Assembly (NCBI RefSeq): GCF_026914185.1
Contig: NC_070563.1
Span: forward strand, 1,364,001 to 1,428,000
DNA from: Puccinia triticina
Taxonomy: Eukaryota; Basidiomycota; Pucciniomycetes; Pucciniales; Pucciniaceae
Direction: 5' to 3'
DNA length: 64,000 nt
Below the pieces are notes generated by a model, which worked only from the letters and a program-made list of their open reading frames with translations, was not told the origin of the DNA and searched no databases. The position numbers and the translations under genes were made by a program. Below, piece by piece: positions 10,544 to 22,287 of this stretch; the stretch's first letter is position 1; each line of letters starts with the position of its first letter.

Positions 10544-11727
10544 CACCAGGAAAAACAAATAGTCACTTGATGACAAGTGACATCATGCCAGCTCCAGCGG
10601 GCTACCCACCATTTACCCACCATCTACCCATCATCTACCCACCATCTACCCACCATTTAACCAGTTTAAGAATTTCCACAGGAGATCCTCAGTTTTTGCT
10701 GGGCACCACTGATCCCCATTTCTGGTCAGCTGATACTCAGCTTTAGCTCCCAGCTTATGCTCAGCTTTGGTGCCCAGCTCATGCTCAGCTTTGTTGCCCA
10801 GATCAGAACCAGTCCTGGCCCAGCTTATTTTAAGCTTTATTCCAGTCATGGCTCAGCTTAGACTCAGATTAGGATTATCATTGGCCCAGCCAATGCTCAG
10901 CTTTGGACCAGTATTGGCTCAGCTGATTTTCAGCTTTGGATAAATATCGGCCCAGCCAATGCTCAGATTCTGAGTCTGACCACTCCTGTAACAGCTTATG
11001 CTCATCTGTGGACCAGCCTTGGCTCAGCTGATGCTCAGCTGTGGACCAGCCTTGGCTCAGCTGATGCTCAGCTGTGGACCAGCCTTGGCTCAGCTGATGC
11101 TCAGCTGTGGACCAGCCTTGGCTCAGCTGATGCTCAGCTGTGGACCAGCCTTGGCTCAGCTGATGCTCAGCTGTGGACCAGCCTTGGCTCAGCTGATGCT
11201 CAGCTGTGGACCAGCCTTGGCTCGGCTGATGCTCAGCTTTGTACCAGCATTGGCTCAGCCAATGCTCAGCTTTTGAAAAGTTTTGGCCCAGCTGGTGTTA
11301 ATCTTTGGAACAGTATTGTCCCAGCTGATCCTAAGCTCTGCACAAGCCTTTTCCAAGATTATGCTCAGCTTTGGACCATTGTTGGCTAAGCTGATGCTCA
11401 GATTTGGAATATTCTTGGTCCAGCTGACACTTGGATTTGTTTTAGGCTTGGAATATCCAATGCTCAGCTGTGGCCCAGGCTCAGCCAATGCTCAGCTTTG
11501 GCCCAGGCTCAGTCAATGCCTACTGCTCAGCTTATGATGAGCATCAGCTGTTCCTGGGAAAAAATTAGGATCAGCTGACTGTGCCACATTGAGTGCTCTG
11601 GTGCAGTCCTGCAAGCTCTACAAGTGCTGGTGGAGCAGACTTGGAGCAGCGCTGGAGTAGCTCTGGAGCAGAAACCAAAGCTGCATCATGTCACTTGCCA
11701 TCAAGTGACTATTTTTTTTTCCTGGTG
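10544..11727 (-). mobile_element. Element Y, right copy, inverted
   Basis: Begins CACCAGGAAAAA and ends TTTTTCCTGGTG, with the GTCACTTG/CAAGTGAC hairpin inside each end. Its internal order is the reverse complement of the left copy, including the GGTGGGTAGATG-like short repeats near one end and the degenerate AGCTGAGCA minisatellite. The intervening DNA between the two copies could form a 3 kb loop. Confidence 0.7.
11021..11218 (+). repeat. Six perfect 33-bp tandem repeats
   Basis: The unit GGCTCAGCTGATGCTCAGCT followed by GTGGACCAGCCTT repeats exactly six times, then continues as diverged copies. As 33 is a multiple of 3, one frame stays open and encodes an 11-residue repeat (LMLSCGPALAQ). 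The left Y copy has the same unit in diverged form, so this array was recently homogenised. I do not treat the frame as a gene. Confidence 0.85.
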
Positions 11728-12548
11728 TTCCTCATCCTATTATCCTAGCATCTTACAGAAGACTCATTATTGTACTTACACTTACAGACGTACGAGAAGT
11801 TACTAGGAAAAATATTTGTGACCTTATCTTTACTTTCAAAGTTACTTGCGGATTCTGTGCTTACGGAGTGTGGAGCTTTATTCACTTGCGGATTATTACG
11901 CTATAGATCAGGCTCAGAGAGGAGCGCTGAAGGCTAGCGTATAGTAGCAGTGCGGAGCCGAGTTACCAAAGGCCACACAGCCCGGACACTAATATTCTTG
12001 AAGGAGGCGGTCAGCGGACAATTTCCACCGACTAACTAGCTTTCATTCTCACACCGGCCCCAATGCTGTTGAGAGTTTGGAAAATTTTAATCCAATCTGA
12101 AACTGCAACCAATGCAGTTGCTCTAATATATAGCACCACCATTACAGGTAACTTTAACAATAACAGCCAAAAACCCATTAGTTTACCATTATTGGTAAAA
12201 TAACTGCCCTTTGTTGAGCCAGGTGAATTTTTGAATGGTCTGGGAAAGCTTCAATAGGAAAAAAGTGCTGAAAAATCTAAACACTTTCTTTCAGTTTTAT
12301 GGTCTGTTCTGTGGAAAGGAGGATGCAGTCTGGGTCCTGGGATCTGGGATCTGGGGTTCTGGATCCCCAGTTAGTATATTTCAGGATGATGGATCTGTAT
12401 GGATATCCAGCCTCTCAAGCTATACTTTTGAAGTATTTAACATGTATTTGAAAGGCTTGATACATGTGTAATTCCTAGCTATGGATCATAACACTCAGAA
12501 TGAGCAAAAAAAGGATTTTGTATAGATTTTTTTTCTTAACAACTGAAT
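11728..12548. other. No gene; dispersed repeat near 12.3 kb
   Basis: The first part contains short TTACTTGCGGATT repeats and an LTR-like tail. The segment at about 12295-12430 (GGTCTGTTCTGTGGAAAGGA... TCCAGCCTCTCAA) resembles 27700-27830, so it is a dispersed repeat. Confidence 0.35.
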
Positions 12549-12556
12549 TTTAAATA

Positions 12557-13314
12557 CGGACTTACTTCGCGCACTGCGAAAAGCTCTTCGCGCACTGTGC
12601 AGTGCGCGAAGTTTGCAAACACTTCGCGCACTGCGCGTGAAGGGCGCAACTTTTTCAAATTATTTTTTGACCAATCAATAGACAAGCTTATTATTGTCCT
12701 CTGTGAATTTATTTGGAGTTTTTTGAAGCTTCCTTGTATGCTTAAAAATACCACCAATAAAAAAAACAAGTACAGCCATTTGGGGACCTGGAATTCATAT
12801 TCCCACCAGTCAAAAAATCCAAATAATTTAGTGAATAATGATACATATGAATTCAAGCTTTTTAGAATTTTTTGGCCACTTTGTGCAAGAATAAGGCTTT
12901 CAAAAATTAGGAAAGTTCACCACTTACTGGCGCATTTTGGCATATCTTGAGAAACAGTTACTGGTTTTTGAAAGCCTTGTCCTTGTACAAAGTGGCCAAA
13001 AAGTTCTAAAACTTTTAAATACATGTTTAATATGATTCAATAAATTAATTGGATTTTTTGGCCTGTGGGAATATGAATTCCAGGTCCCCAAATGGCTGTA
13101 CTTGTTTTTTTTATTGGTGGTATTTTTAAGCATACAAGGAAGCTTCAAAAAACTCCAAATAAATTCACAGAGGACAATAATAAGCTTGTCTATTGATTGG
13201 TCAAAAAATAATTTGAAAAAGTTGCGCCCTTCATGCGCAGTGCGCGAAGTGTTTGCAAACTTCGCGCACTGCACAGTGCGCGAAGAGCTTTTCGCAGTGC
13301 GCGAAGTAAGTCCG
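12557..13314. mobile_element. 758-bp palindromic element, 8-bp TSD
   Basis: Perfectly placed inverted ends CGGACTTACTTCGCGCACTG and its complement, with arms of about 370 bp that stay similar up to a short centre near 12930-12960. It is flanked by TTTAAATA at 12549-12556 and again at 13315-13322. An 8-bp duplication is typical of hAT-type transposition. The terminal 100 bp contain repeated CTTCGCGCACTG/CAGTGCGCGAAG palindromes. The ORFs in each arm mirror one another and are not genes. Confidence 0.85.
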
Positions 13315-13479
13315 TTTAAATAAGAAGTATGTGGACCCCATCTATTGGGTGTAGCTATTAATGGTGCCAAAAAACCTCTTTCAGATATCTGCTATCTTTT
13401 GGCGGGTACCTGACCCATTGGTTCAGGTGTGGGTTTGGGTGTCTGTGATTCTACCAAAAACCAAACCAGTCATGCACAT

Positions 13480-14270
13480 AATCAAGGCTCTGCCTCCTCC
13501 TCTACCAATCTAAATTTTACCCTCCACCTCTTCCAGCACCGGTTTTCCATCTCATTACCCTCTTTTTGCTAGGCTTCTTTCCCCAAAATTGTTTCACCGG
13601 ATTTATAACGGATGAGGATGAGTTGGGTGAGTACTACTGTCATGATAATTTTTTGTTTCATTCTTGAAAATCCTTTTCCAAATACTGGCAGGACAAGCTC
13701 AGAGAATTGCTCAAACCTCCATCAGTTCAAGCAACACCTTTTATGAAGTGCCCAAGATTTCCAAACAGTTGGAAAAGTATGGTCAACATAAGATTGCTTA
13801 CCCTTGCAAGCTGTAAGCCCTTTTTCATTCAATTTTCAATCCTTTAACTGACAACCAGCTTCAGATGTTTGGTAGTATTTTTTGTGCATCCATTTTATTC
13901 TTAAAGAGAGGGAGACAGAAAATAGCCCTTGAGGCACCCGCAGTACCTGCCCAGCGTGGCAGGGTGCAGTGTGAGGTACATGTTTTTGGTCAAAAAACAC
14001 GGCGGTACCCGGGTCCCAATCAGCATTCTCTGATCCTGATCCTGACTTACACTGATTCTTTGAGCCTATCATCTGATTCAATTTCACATTGCTGACCTCT
14101 GATTCTGCAATTTTAATAGTTTTGAACCTTGCACATCCCTTCTCTGCCTATCCAAAAATGTTCATTAGACCTGATTCCTCTGATTCTCATTCCTACACTT
14201 TGCAGGTGGTTTCAACCATGATGAAGGTTCCAGTCCAGGAAAACAAAGTTCTTTCAACCAGAATTTTCCA
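13480..14270 (+). repeat. Dispersed repeat, copy 1
   Basis: Similar in order to 30840-31420: CTGCCTCC-rich start, TTTTCCATCTCATTACCCTC, then CTGATCCTGATCCTGA, TTTGAGCCTAT, GACCTCTG, TTGAACCTT, CTAATTCCTCTGATTCTC-like text. A GGTACC-rich hAT fragment (about 13935-14020) interrupts it. Origin unknown; no open frame is shared. Confidence 0.4.
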
Positions 14271-15670
14271 TTTAGTTTTTGATGTTTTTTTGGGTAAAAT
14301 TGGGTTCCAGTCTGCAGTTTGTGTTGCAGGATTGCTTATTTCTTGAATTGGGGGTTCCTGGAAAAGAACCTGAACCATGTTTGAAAACCCTCAGTGTAGT
14401 TTGAAAATTTGCGGGGTTTCACAAATAATATCACCCGGATAATATACCTGGTGATATTTTGATAGTACTTATCCCGGGCTCCCCTTCCACATCCTACCTG
14501 GTAGAGGTATGTGTTCTATATCTCTCCTAGGTATTTAAGCCTCTCTTCCTTCTCTCACTTTCAATGCAGGAGAGGCTGGGCAAGGAGCTATAAAAAATCT
14601 AAAATCCTCCCAGCCAAACTCCCACTTGCAATTTGCAATAATAATCAAGCCCCTCACCAGGTGTGACTTATGTGTTCTGGAATCCTCAAACAACCAACAA
14701 ATGTGCCAATTGTGTACAAGGCACCAATAACTGTTGGCATCAGAATTTTTCTCCCGGGCTGTGTTTTAATGTAAGGACTGGAAGTCCTTCACTGAATGAT
14801 CAGTGGAGCGGAGGGCCAAAGGCCTGAAGTTCTATGAAAAGAGTGTGGATTTTGAATGAATGACAAAGAAAGGGAAACCATGGTGAAGACCAGCTTGAGG
14901 AAAAAGGAGAGAAGTCCCTTCAAACGGGAGTACAAGATATATCAGGCAAAATATCACATATAAGCATAAATACATATGTGTCTAATGAGTTGAGTTTGAG
15001 TAAGGGTGAAACGTGAGTGAAACTCTTACATTTATACCACTGTTACAGGCTTTTCAGGTGCATGCAGGTAAGGCTGGACCCTGTGGGGTACCCGACCACG
15101 TTGTGCTAGCCTGTTGCCTGTTGCTTGGGAATAGTGGCCTTCAAAATTGACATCATAAATGCATAAGCATGAAATCATAATTGAATTTTGTTGGAGAATG
15201 TGATGATTTACTCAATCAGTGAGGAAAGAGAACTATATATTTCTATGTACGTCGTGGAGGCCGCAGACAGTGTCACAAGAACTTTGGCAGGGACATGCTT
15301 TTATAATCCCATGCAAAAGTGATTTAGGGTGTGTTATGTTTATGAAGTTATGATTCAATTTTGAAGATCAATAATGTACTAGCTTCCCAAGGACAAGCAG
15401 TCTGAGCATTACCAGCAGGATTTGAGAAAGGGAACAGGGCACCTGCAACACATTCCCAAATTCCGCAGGTAAGGCCTGTTGCGGCTCAGAGCTACTGAAC
15501 CTGCTATTGGCCCATGAGCCGTGAGGGCCCCATTCAAGGCTGAGGGACCTACATACCTGTGAAGCTTTTAGACACATACCATTTTTCTCCCTGTTTCTTC
15601 CAAATCCAAGTGGGCTGTAAGGGTTGTGTGTTGAAACTTGACAAACTCCACTCTGAGCTTCTTTGTGCTC
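14271..15670. other. No gene seen
   Basis: AT-rich DNA with only short frames. No element ends could be defined. Confidence 0.3.
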
Positions 15671-15676
15671 TCTGTG

Positions 15677-16000
15677 CTGCCGCGCGCACTGTCAAACGTT
15701 AAGTCAAATTCTCAAGCCATCAATTGTACCGCTTGAGGCAGCTTCTTGGGTCATTCTGCTCCGCTCCAGAATCATCCCTCTCCACTATCTTCTTCCCATT
15801 CACAAATCTCTCCGTCTTCTAATCCCTCACTAGGAGTGATACCAGAGAAGAGAACAAACTGCTTACCTGGCTCAGACAGGAGAGAAACAGATCTCTGCTG
15901 AGCCAGGGAAGAAAGGATCTCCGACTACATACACGGCTGTGACAGGGCATTTGTCATTTAATGACATCTTGTAAGCCCAGCAGAGGGGGGGGGGATTACA
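15677..16000 (-). mobile_element. Solo LTR, family A, second copy
   Basis: On the minus strand it begins TGTAATCCCCC, continues through GTCACA, a CTGGCTCAGCAGAGAT... dyad ...CTGAGCCAG directly followed by GTAAGC (reverse complement at 15861-15868), and pyrimidine-rich sequence. It shares this order with 1739-2095 and 29787-30102. The 5' end at 16000 is clear; the other end is approximate. Confidence 0.5.
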
Positions 16001-16003
16001 CGG

Positions 16004-17042
16004 TGTGGAACTACTCTTGGGATGAATAGAGCTGGAGAGGGAATGGTGCTTTAATGGGCTGCCTCTCTGGGAACAAGAAAAAGAATATAAGAGTGTGGAC
16101 TCTTATGGAAAGGTGTGGCTATAGAGGATTCTTGAGGTTTGTCTAAGGGTTTACTTTCTACTAATCTAATAGCAAGTTAAAGGTAATGTAAAGTCTGTCC
16201 AACCTGATATATTTGGCATAGACTTATCAAGCTTGTCCACTCTGATTTAATGGCATAAGCTAGGCTAGTGAATGGTGACCAGTGATCTGAATTACTTTGA
16301 CAGGATCTGATGGGGAATAAATGAAGAGGAAAACAACCCAGTTTATATACACAAGAAAGAGGAGCCATGAGGAAACAAGGATAACCTGCAGGGAAGCATA
16401 GAACATTCTACTTCTATAGGATGAAACAGCCATGTGGTCAGAGTAGTGGTTCAAGGAGTCACATGATGGTGTAATAGTGGGTGGGGATGATGCCATCTTC
16501 TGGGGGCTATGGTGCAATCTTCCTAGTTGGAGGAGGGGATATGTGAGACATAAAAGGGGTAGAATATTCTATGATCTAAGATAGGAGGAGTTATGAGTTT
16601 CAGGAAGTGTTTCAGGAAGAAGTAATCTAAGGATCTAAGATAGGAGGAGTCAGGTGTTTCATGAAGTGTTTCAGGAAGTAATAATCTAGGTGGGGTTTGG
16701 GGCTATGTCTAGCATAATGTGTATCATGTTGGGTTTGGAGGGTGAAGGGTTTCAAGGGTGCTTATACATCTTTGAGCACATGGTTCTAAGGAAACACTAG
16801 AAGAAGGGGGTAAAATGTGATCTGGGTAGATGTTTGAGACTAGGAAGAGGGTTTATCCAAGAGAGGGAGAGTGTGGGAAGAGGGAATACTATTATCCAGG
16901 GTATTTCCATTGAGTGGGGATGTTGAGGGGCTTGGGCTTTGCTGACAAGGGGGCCAGAGGTATGGGATTTATTCTTGAGGTGTGACAGCATTGTGATTGA
17001 TGGTTGCTGGTTTTCTGGGTAGATCAGGATTGGCTTACCACA
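16004..17042 (+). mobile_element. Solo LTR, family W, TSD ACGG
   Basis: Begins TGTGGAACTACTCTTGGG and ends GGCTTACCACA, 1039 bp, with ACGG at 16000-16003 and 17043-17046. A related solo LTR at 43389-44171 has the same ends and its own 4-bp duplication. The body contains repeated GGAGGAGTTATGAG/CTAAGATAGGAGGAG segments. No coding region. Confidence 0.7.
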
Positions 17043-17046
17043 ACGG

Positions 17047-17820
17047 GCTCATATTGGTAGCTGCTGACATATGGGTAACTTTTTTCAAGGCTGGAGAGGC
17101 TCATGGGAATGGGGAGCCAGCCCTTGAATCAGATGCAGATGTCTGAATTTAGCCAGCAGAAAGGCTGCAGGCACCAGTACCTGGGTGCAAGTTGATGATT
17201 GTGATTTGAATGGGACTGAAATTTGTTCAGCAATCTTACATCAAGTTTTATTGGTTGACTTGAAGAATTCAGATCAACAAGATGATGAAGACTCAATCCA
17301 AGTTTTATGACGATGTCAAATATGTAATTAGTGTTGGAGTTTTGAAGTAAGATTAGTGCTGTTTGCATTGGGGATTAACAGGTTTGATGAGCTGATTTGA
17401 GACTGGTACTGTTTCCCTGGACAAGTGTATGCTGTAAAGTGCTGTCAAAGTATAATTCCCTGCAATGAGAACAGGGCGTATTGGGCTGAGTTTGGCTCTC
17501 TCTTGTATGTGAGCTGCAACACGGAGAGCGATGGCTGGGACATGTGCCTCTGGAGTGTGAGTTCGGAATCCGATGGCTCGGAGTGAGTTTATGTAAGTGC
17601 TCCCTCGAGGGTGTCCTCGGCGGTATGTATGTAAGTCCTGTTGAGTAGGGTCGAGGGTGGCTGGGCTGAGGCTGTGATGAGGGGCTGTCCGGGGAGTCGG
17701 ATATTCTGTCCGCCTGGCTGAGCCTGTAATTTGAAGCTCGTTGCCACTTTCTCTTTTACTCTAATCTTTTCTTTTCTTTCTCTTCTCAGTCTAGTGCTTT
17801 CCAGCATATTTCTTGCCTGG
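17047..17820 (+). other. 5' flank and leader of the YTH gene
   Basis: No ORF. Composition rises in GC toward the gene. A pyrimidine tract ending TTTCTCTTCTCAG sits about 30 nt before the ATG and could be the 3' splice site of a leader intron. Confidence 0.35.
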
Positions 17821-20147
17821 ATGATGCCCGCCGACGACCAGCAGCCGCCGCCCCCTCCGCCACCCGCTCCGCCCGAGCACTACTACGGCTACCCTCCCCC
17901 CCCTCCGCCGGCCAGCGACTACTACCACTACTACCCCTTCCCCCACCCGCACTACCCCGCGCCATTCATACCCCCAGCCTACCACCCGCCGCCGGCCGCC
18001 TACCCGGCCTACACGCCGTCCCCCCTCCGCCCGCCCAGCCACCACCCGCCACACACCCCGCCCTTCGGCTCGCCCAGGCCGGGCCCCTGGAAGAACCGCA
18101 CCTTCTCCCCCCGCAGCCCGTACTCAAACACCTCCTCCCCCTCCACCCAGGGCCCACACTCCCCCGCCAGCAACAGCCACCCCCACCACAACCACCAGCC
18201 CCTCCTCCGCGGATCCCTCGCACAGGCCAAGCTCAGGGGCCACCCCATCCCAGACCATCTGCCCCTCGCCACCCTCTCCCTCGACCACCACCACCACCAC
18301 CACAACCACCACCACCGCCACAACCACCACAACCACAGCCACCACAGCCACAAGCCTGCTCTCCCCAAGCCGCCCGTACACTCCCAGCATGCGCTCTGGG
18401 TCGGAAACATCCCCAACGACGCCTCCCACGAGGAACTCTGGAAGTTCTTCTCCGCCCAGAGGCAGCAGCAGGCCCCTCTGCCGGGTGCCGGCGTCGAGAG
18501 CATCCATCTGATCGCCCGCTCCAACTGCGCCTTCGTCAACTACATCTCCCAGGCCCATCTCGCCCAGGCGATCGCCTGCTCGAACGGCAAGCCGCTCCGG
18601 GCCCTCGACCCCTACTGCAAGCCCCTCCTCTGCCGGATCCGCAAGCCCGAGGACAACATCAAGAGCGGCGTCGGCGCACAGCGCATCGGCGGCTTGCATC
18701 GCTCCTGGATCAAGCGCTCCGACCCCGCCCACAGCCACGCCCACCATCCCAAACATCGCCACACCCTCCCCGCCCCCGCCGCCGACCATGCCGCCAAACT
18801 ACCCCCCAGCAGAGAGAACAACCACCACCACCAACAACACAGTAACTCTCTCAACGAATCCTCCAACATCCGCACCTCCTCAACCCTCACCGCCGCCTCC
18901 AACCAGAGCCAATCAACCACCTCGTCCTTCCTCACCAGCCACTTCCCGCGGCGCTACTTCATCCTCAAAGTGAGTGCTCAAGCGCAGTCCCTGAGAGAGG
19001 AGAAGAAGCTGATTTTGATCTGCGCTACAGGCGTATACAGATGAAGATCTGCGGATCTCTGTCGACCGGTCCATCTGGGTCTCCCAGACGCACAACGAGC
19101 CCGTGCTCGACCAAGCCTACCGGACGAGCGCGGAGGGCGTGTATCTGATCTTCAGTGCGAACCAGAGCGGGGCCTTCTTCGGCTATGCGCGGATGGCCGG
19201 GCCGATTTCGGGGGGGACGAGCGCCCGGCGGGCCCGCCGCAAGTCGCTCCCCCCGGGCTCCCCCGCGCCGGCGACGGGGAGCAGGACGAGCTCGGGCGCG
19301 GCGAAGCAAGGCCCGGGCCGGACTCGCAGCGCCTCCATCGGCACCACCGACCGCACCCAGGACGCCCGCTTCGGCGACCTCCCCAACAGCGCCTCGCCCC
19401 GCGCCCTCTCCCCCGTCCTCCCCGATTCCCCCCTGCCCACCCGCTGGCCCGGCTCGCCCGTCAGACGCTCCCTGCCCATCCTCGGCGGGCCCAAGACCGC
19501 GGCCACTCTGCCCGCCCCCGATCGCGCTGGCAACACGTCCCCCTCCCTTTACCCCACCACCACCACCAACAACAACAACAACCTCCTTTCCACCGCCCCC
19601 TCCGTTCTTTCCCCGACGGCTTACTCCCACGCCCAGCGCTCCTCCTCCTCCGACCTCCTGGCCACCCCGCTGGCCCACCTCGAAACCCCCACCCAGCCCC
19701 GCCCTCGGCCTACCCCCGATGGCGCCGAGGACGACGACGAGGATGACGACGAGGAGGAGGAGGAGGAGGAGGACTCGGACAGGTTGATGTCCGGAAAGCC
19801 GTTCAAGGTCGAGTGGATCCGCGTGCAAAAACTGGGCTTCTACCGGACCAAGAACCTGCGCAACCCGTTCAAGTAAGCCCCCTCTCCCGCACTCCTTCCC
19901 CCACCCATCCCGACTGATTGTGTGTGTGTTTAGTGGGAACAGGGAGGTGAAGGTGTCCCGCGACGGCACGGAGGTCGAGCCGACCGTCGGCGCCGCCATC
20001 GTCGCCGAGATCGAGGCCGAGTTCAGCCGCCACAACCTCGCCCCTCACTCCCACCCTCTGCCTCACCACCACCACCACCACCAGACTCACCAGGCGGAGG
20101 CCCCGGAGGCCAGGACCCCCGTCCAGGACCCCCGCTTCCTCGCCTAA
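17821..20147 (+). CDS. RRM and YTH domain RNA-binding protein (m6A reader), three exons
   Basis: Model: 17821-18969, 19031-19872, 19934-20147; both introns are about 61 nt, GTGAGT/GTAAGC donors and CAG/TAG acceptors; total 734 codons. The start is ATGATG at 17821, giving MMPADDQQ. Residues 1-185 are low-complexity (P, Y, H runs). An RRM starts near residue 189 (LWVGNIP as RNP2; CAFVNY as RNP1). The YTH domain starts at about 377 (RYFILK, DLRISVDRSIWVSQTHNE, VYLIFSANQSGAFFGYARM), is interrupted by about 190 residues of S/P/A-rich sequence and an acidic run, and resumes with FKVEWIRV, FYRTKNLRNPF and NREVKVSRDGTE. YTH domains bind N6-methyladenosine RNA; the first cage tryptophan (SIW) is present, the second is not obvious. 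The intron positions restore the domain exactly, so the model is well supported. Its last exon is duplicated at 23.7 kb. Confidence 0.9.
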
Positions 20148-21480
20148 CCACCTCCCGCACCTCCGCACCGTCCCCATCCTTGCCCTTTTCTCGACACCCA
20201 ATATCCATGGACACTCGTCCTGTCCCTTCTCTAATCCCCTCCCCCCCCTTTTTTTATCCCGCGCCTGTTGCTGCTGTCTCTGGCGCTCGTCCCGCTCCCG
20301 CTTTTTGCTCTACTATACGGATCCAACGGTCGTCAAGACGTCTTCTCTTCTACTGCGCTCTTTTCGTTATCGAGGGGAGCGGTCGACGGCACGGATCGCC
20401 CACGGCGTACATCCCAACCATCCACACACACCCACACACACCCACACACAAAAAAACATCTCTTTTATAGGCGTCTTGGAGGGTCGGAGAGCGCGGCCTT
20501 TAATTTACTTGTTTATTGTTTGTTGCCTTTTTCCTTTTACTTATTGGATTGGTCGGGTTCCTTTTTTGCGGGGGAGGGCGGGGGCGGGGAAAGATGTAGC
20601 TCAGGGCTGGGGGGATGTATCTGCGCACCCCCCGCGCTCGAATAGGTTTCTTCTTCATTCTAATTGGCTAGATACTGGATCCTGCATGGTCTCAGAGATC
20701 ATATATATATATATATATTATATATACTTGTAATTGTTTTTCTTTGATATATATATCGTCGTGTCTTGCCGTGTGTTGGCGAGCGTTGAACGACTGTTTT
20801 GGGCCGGCTGTCGGGGCGCATGTGCCCTGATGACGAGGCTCATGGATGGTCAAAAGTGCCCGCGTTCTCGCAGAGCCTTCGGAAGGCTCGATGACCATCG
20901 CACTGTGTCCGTCCGTGCCCATTGGCCACCTGTCCAGGCCGGGGCTCTCTCGTCGGGCGCTCTCCACCATCAAGGAGCGCGGTCAGGCCTGCATCTGCTC
21001 GGCCCAGAGGCGGGAGCGAGGGCGGGCCCGGCGTGAAGCGCTTCCTCACGAGCCGGGGCTGGGTGCACAGGCCACACACATCGGGCTTCTGGGCGGCCGT
21101 TATGTGGGAGGCAGACGGACAGGCCTCGCTGTGCTGGCCACAAGCCGGACAGGCCCCGCGGGCGCTCACGATGGCCGGATCGTGACGGGCGGCGGAAGAC
21201 TGCTTTGAGGATATGCGCAGAGGAGGACTGCAGACCCATCGGCGCTCGGGGGCTGTCGATGGGATGGCGCCGCGGTCGGCGGACAGGGGCGGAGCAAGGC
21301 CGAGAGAGGAACACCCGTTGGGGAAAGAGACTGCCGCATGGCCTTAACGTCGACCGGGCCGTCGGCTCGGCCCGGCAGGTGCCCCGGCCTGTGCGCGACG
21401 TGCGGGCCGGACGCTGGGAGGGCTGTCATAGCCCGTGGCCGCCTCTGGGAAGGTTCAAGGCCCTTGCTGCGGCACCGCGC
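20148..21480. other. 3' flank of YTH gene, no supported gene
   Basis: GC-rich, with several overlapping frames on both strands. One minus-strand frame (about 21169-20840) has a CPAC...CGLC cysteine pattern, but it lacks an ATG and has no counterpart in the duplicated copy, so I do not call it. An AT microsatellite lies at about 20701-20727. Confidence 0.35.
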
Positions 21481-22287
21481 GGGGTCAAGCCCAGTCGCGT
21501 GTTGTGAGTACCCTTGGCGAGTACTCTCGGGCTGGCTCCACCGCCACTGATCACCACCGCCGAGATGTTTGCTTGGAGTCTAAATCACGTCGGCCTACGA
21601 TTCTTCGATGGATCTCTCCTATAGACTTTCGTGGATATACATTGATAGTTTTTTTATAGAGCTTATATAAGTGGGCACGTCACTAGTTCGGATCACGGGC
21701 GTATCCGACTCCTCAGCTTGAGACTGCGTCCTACTGCTCGGTCGTGTTCAAGAACAAAAGCGAGTGCTGGCAGCTCCGACTCCTTCAGCACGCAGATCAT
21801 AGCACCGGAACGGCGAAACGCCTTGAGAAGTGGGATCGCAACAGTGCGATTAATCGCGGCCTTCACATTTTTTTTTCAGGGGCAGAAAGCTACCACTTGC
21901 AGTGCACCGCACGGAACTGAGGTTCTGCATCTATGCGGCGCATATCTTTAGCCTGCAGCAAGCTAGACTCATAGCCACCTCTCCCCGTTTCGTTGGCTTT
22001 CGAGGGGAGACGTAGATAGTTGTTAACTTGGTGAAGATATTCTCTGATGTGAGCCTGCTGGGGTGATCCGGACTGAGTAGGAAGCCAGAGTAGCATCTTC
22101 GTCGCTCGACTGGGCCCACATGCAGCGCTTCCTCAGTCATGAGTGATAAATAAATCCTGGGCCTTTCCGTCCACAATTTTCTTCTCCTCACCAGCTCTGC
22201 CACACTCATCCCGTCCACTTTAGCATACTCGCAACCCCACCATCTCCTCCCGATACCCACCTCTTTCTTCTTGCTAGTTTCTTCAGA

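Noticed and set aside
10998..11276. 92-codon ORF of 11-residue repeats
   Set aside because: Explained entirely by the 33-bp minisatellite; no promoter or start context.
12536..13370. ORFs of 106-148 codons on both strands
   Set aside because: They are mirror images within the two arms of the palindromic element.
18009..18789. Long minus-strand ORFs opposite the YTH gene
   Set aside because: They are shadows of the P/H-rich coding sequence; the plus strand has domain and splice support.
20840..21429. Minus-strand cysteine-containing ORFs (CPAC...CGLC)
   Set aside because: No ATG, high-GC region open in several frames, and no conservation in the duplicated copy.
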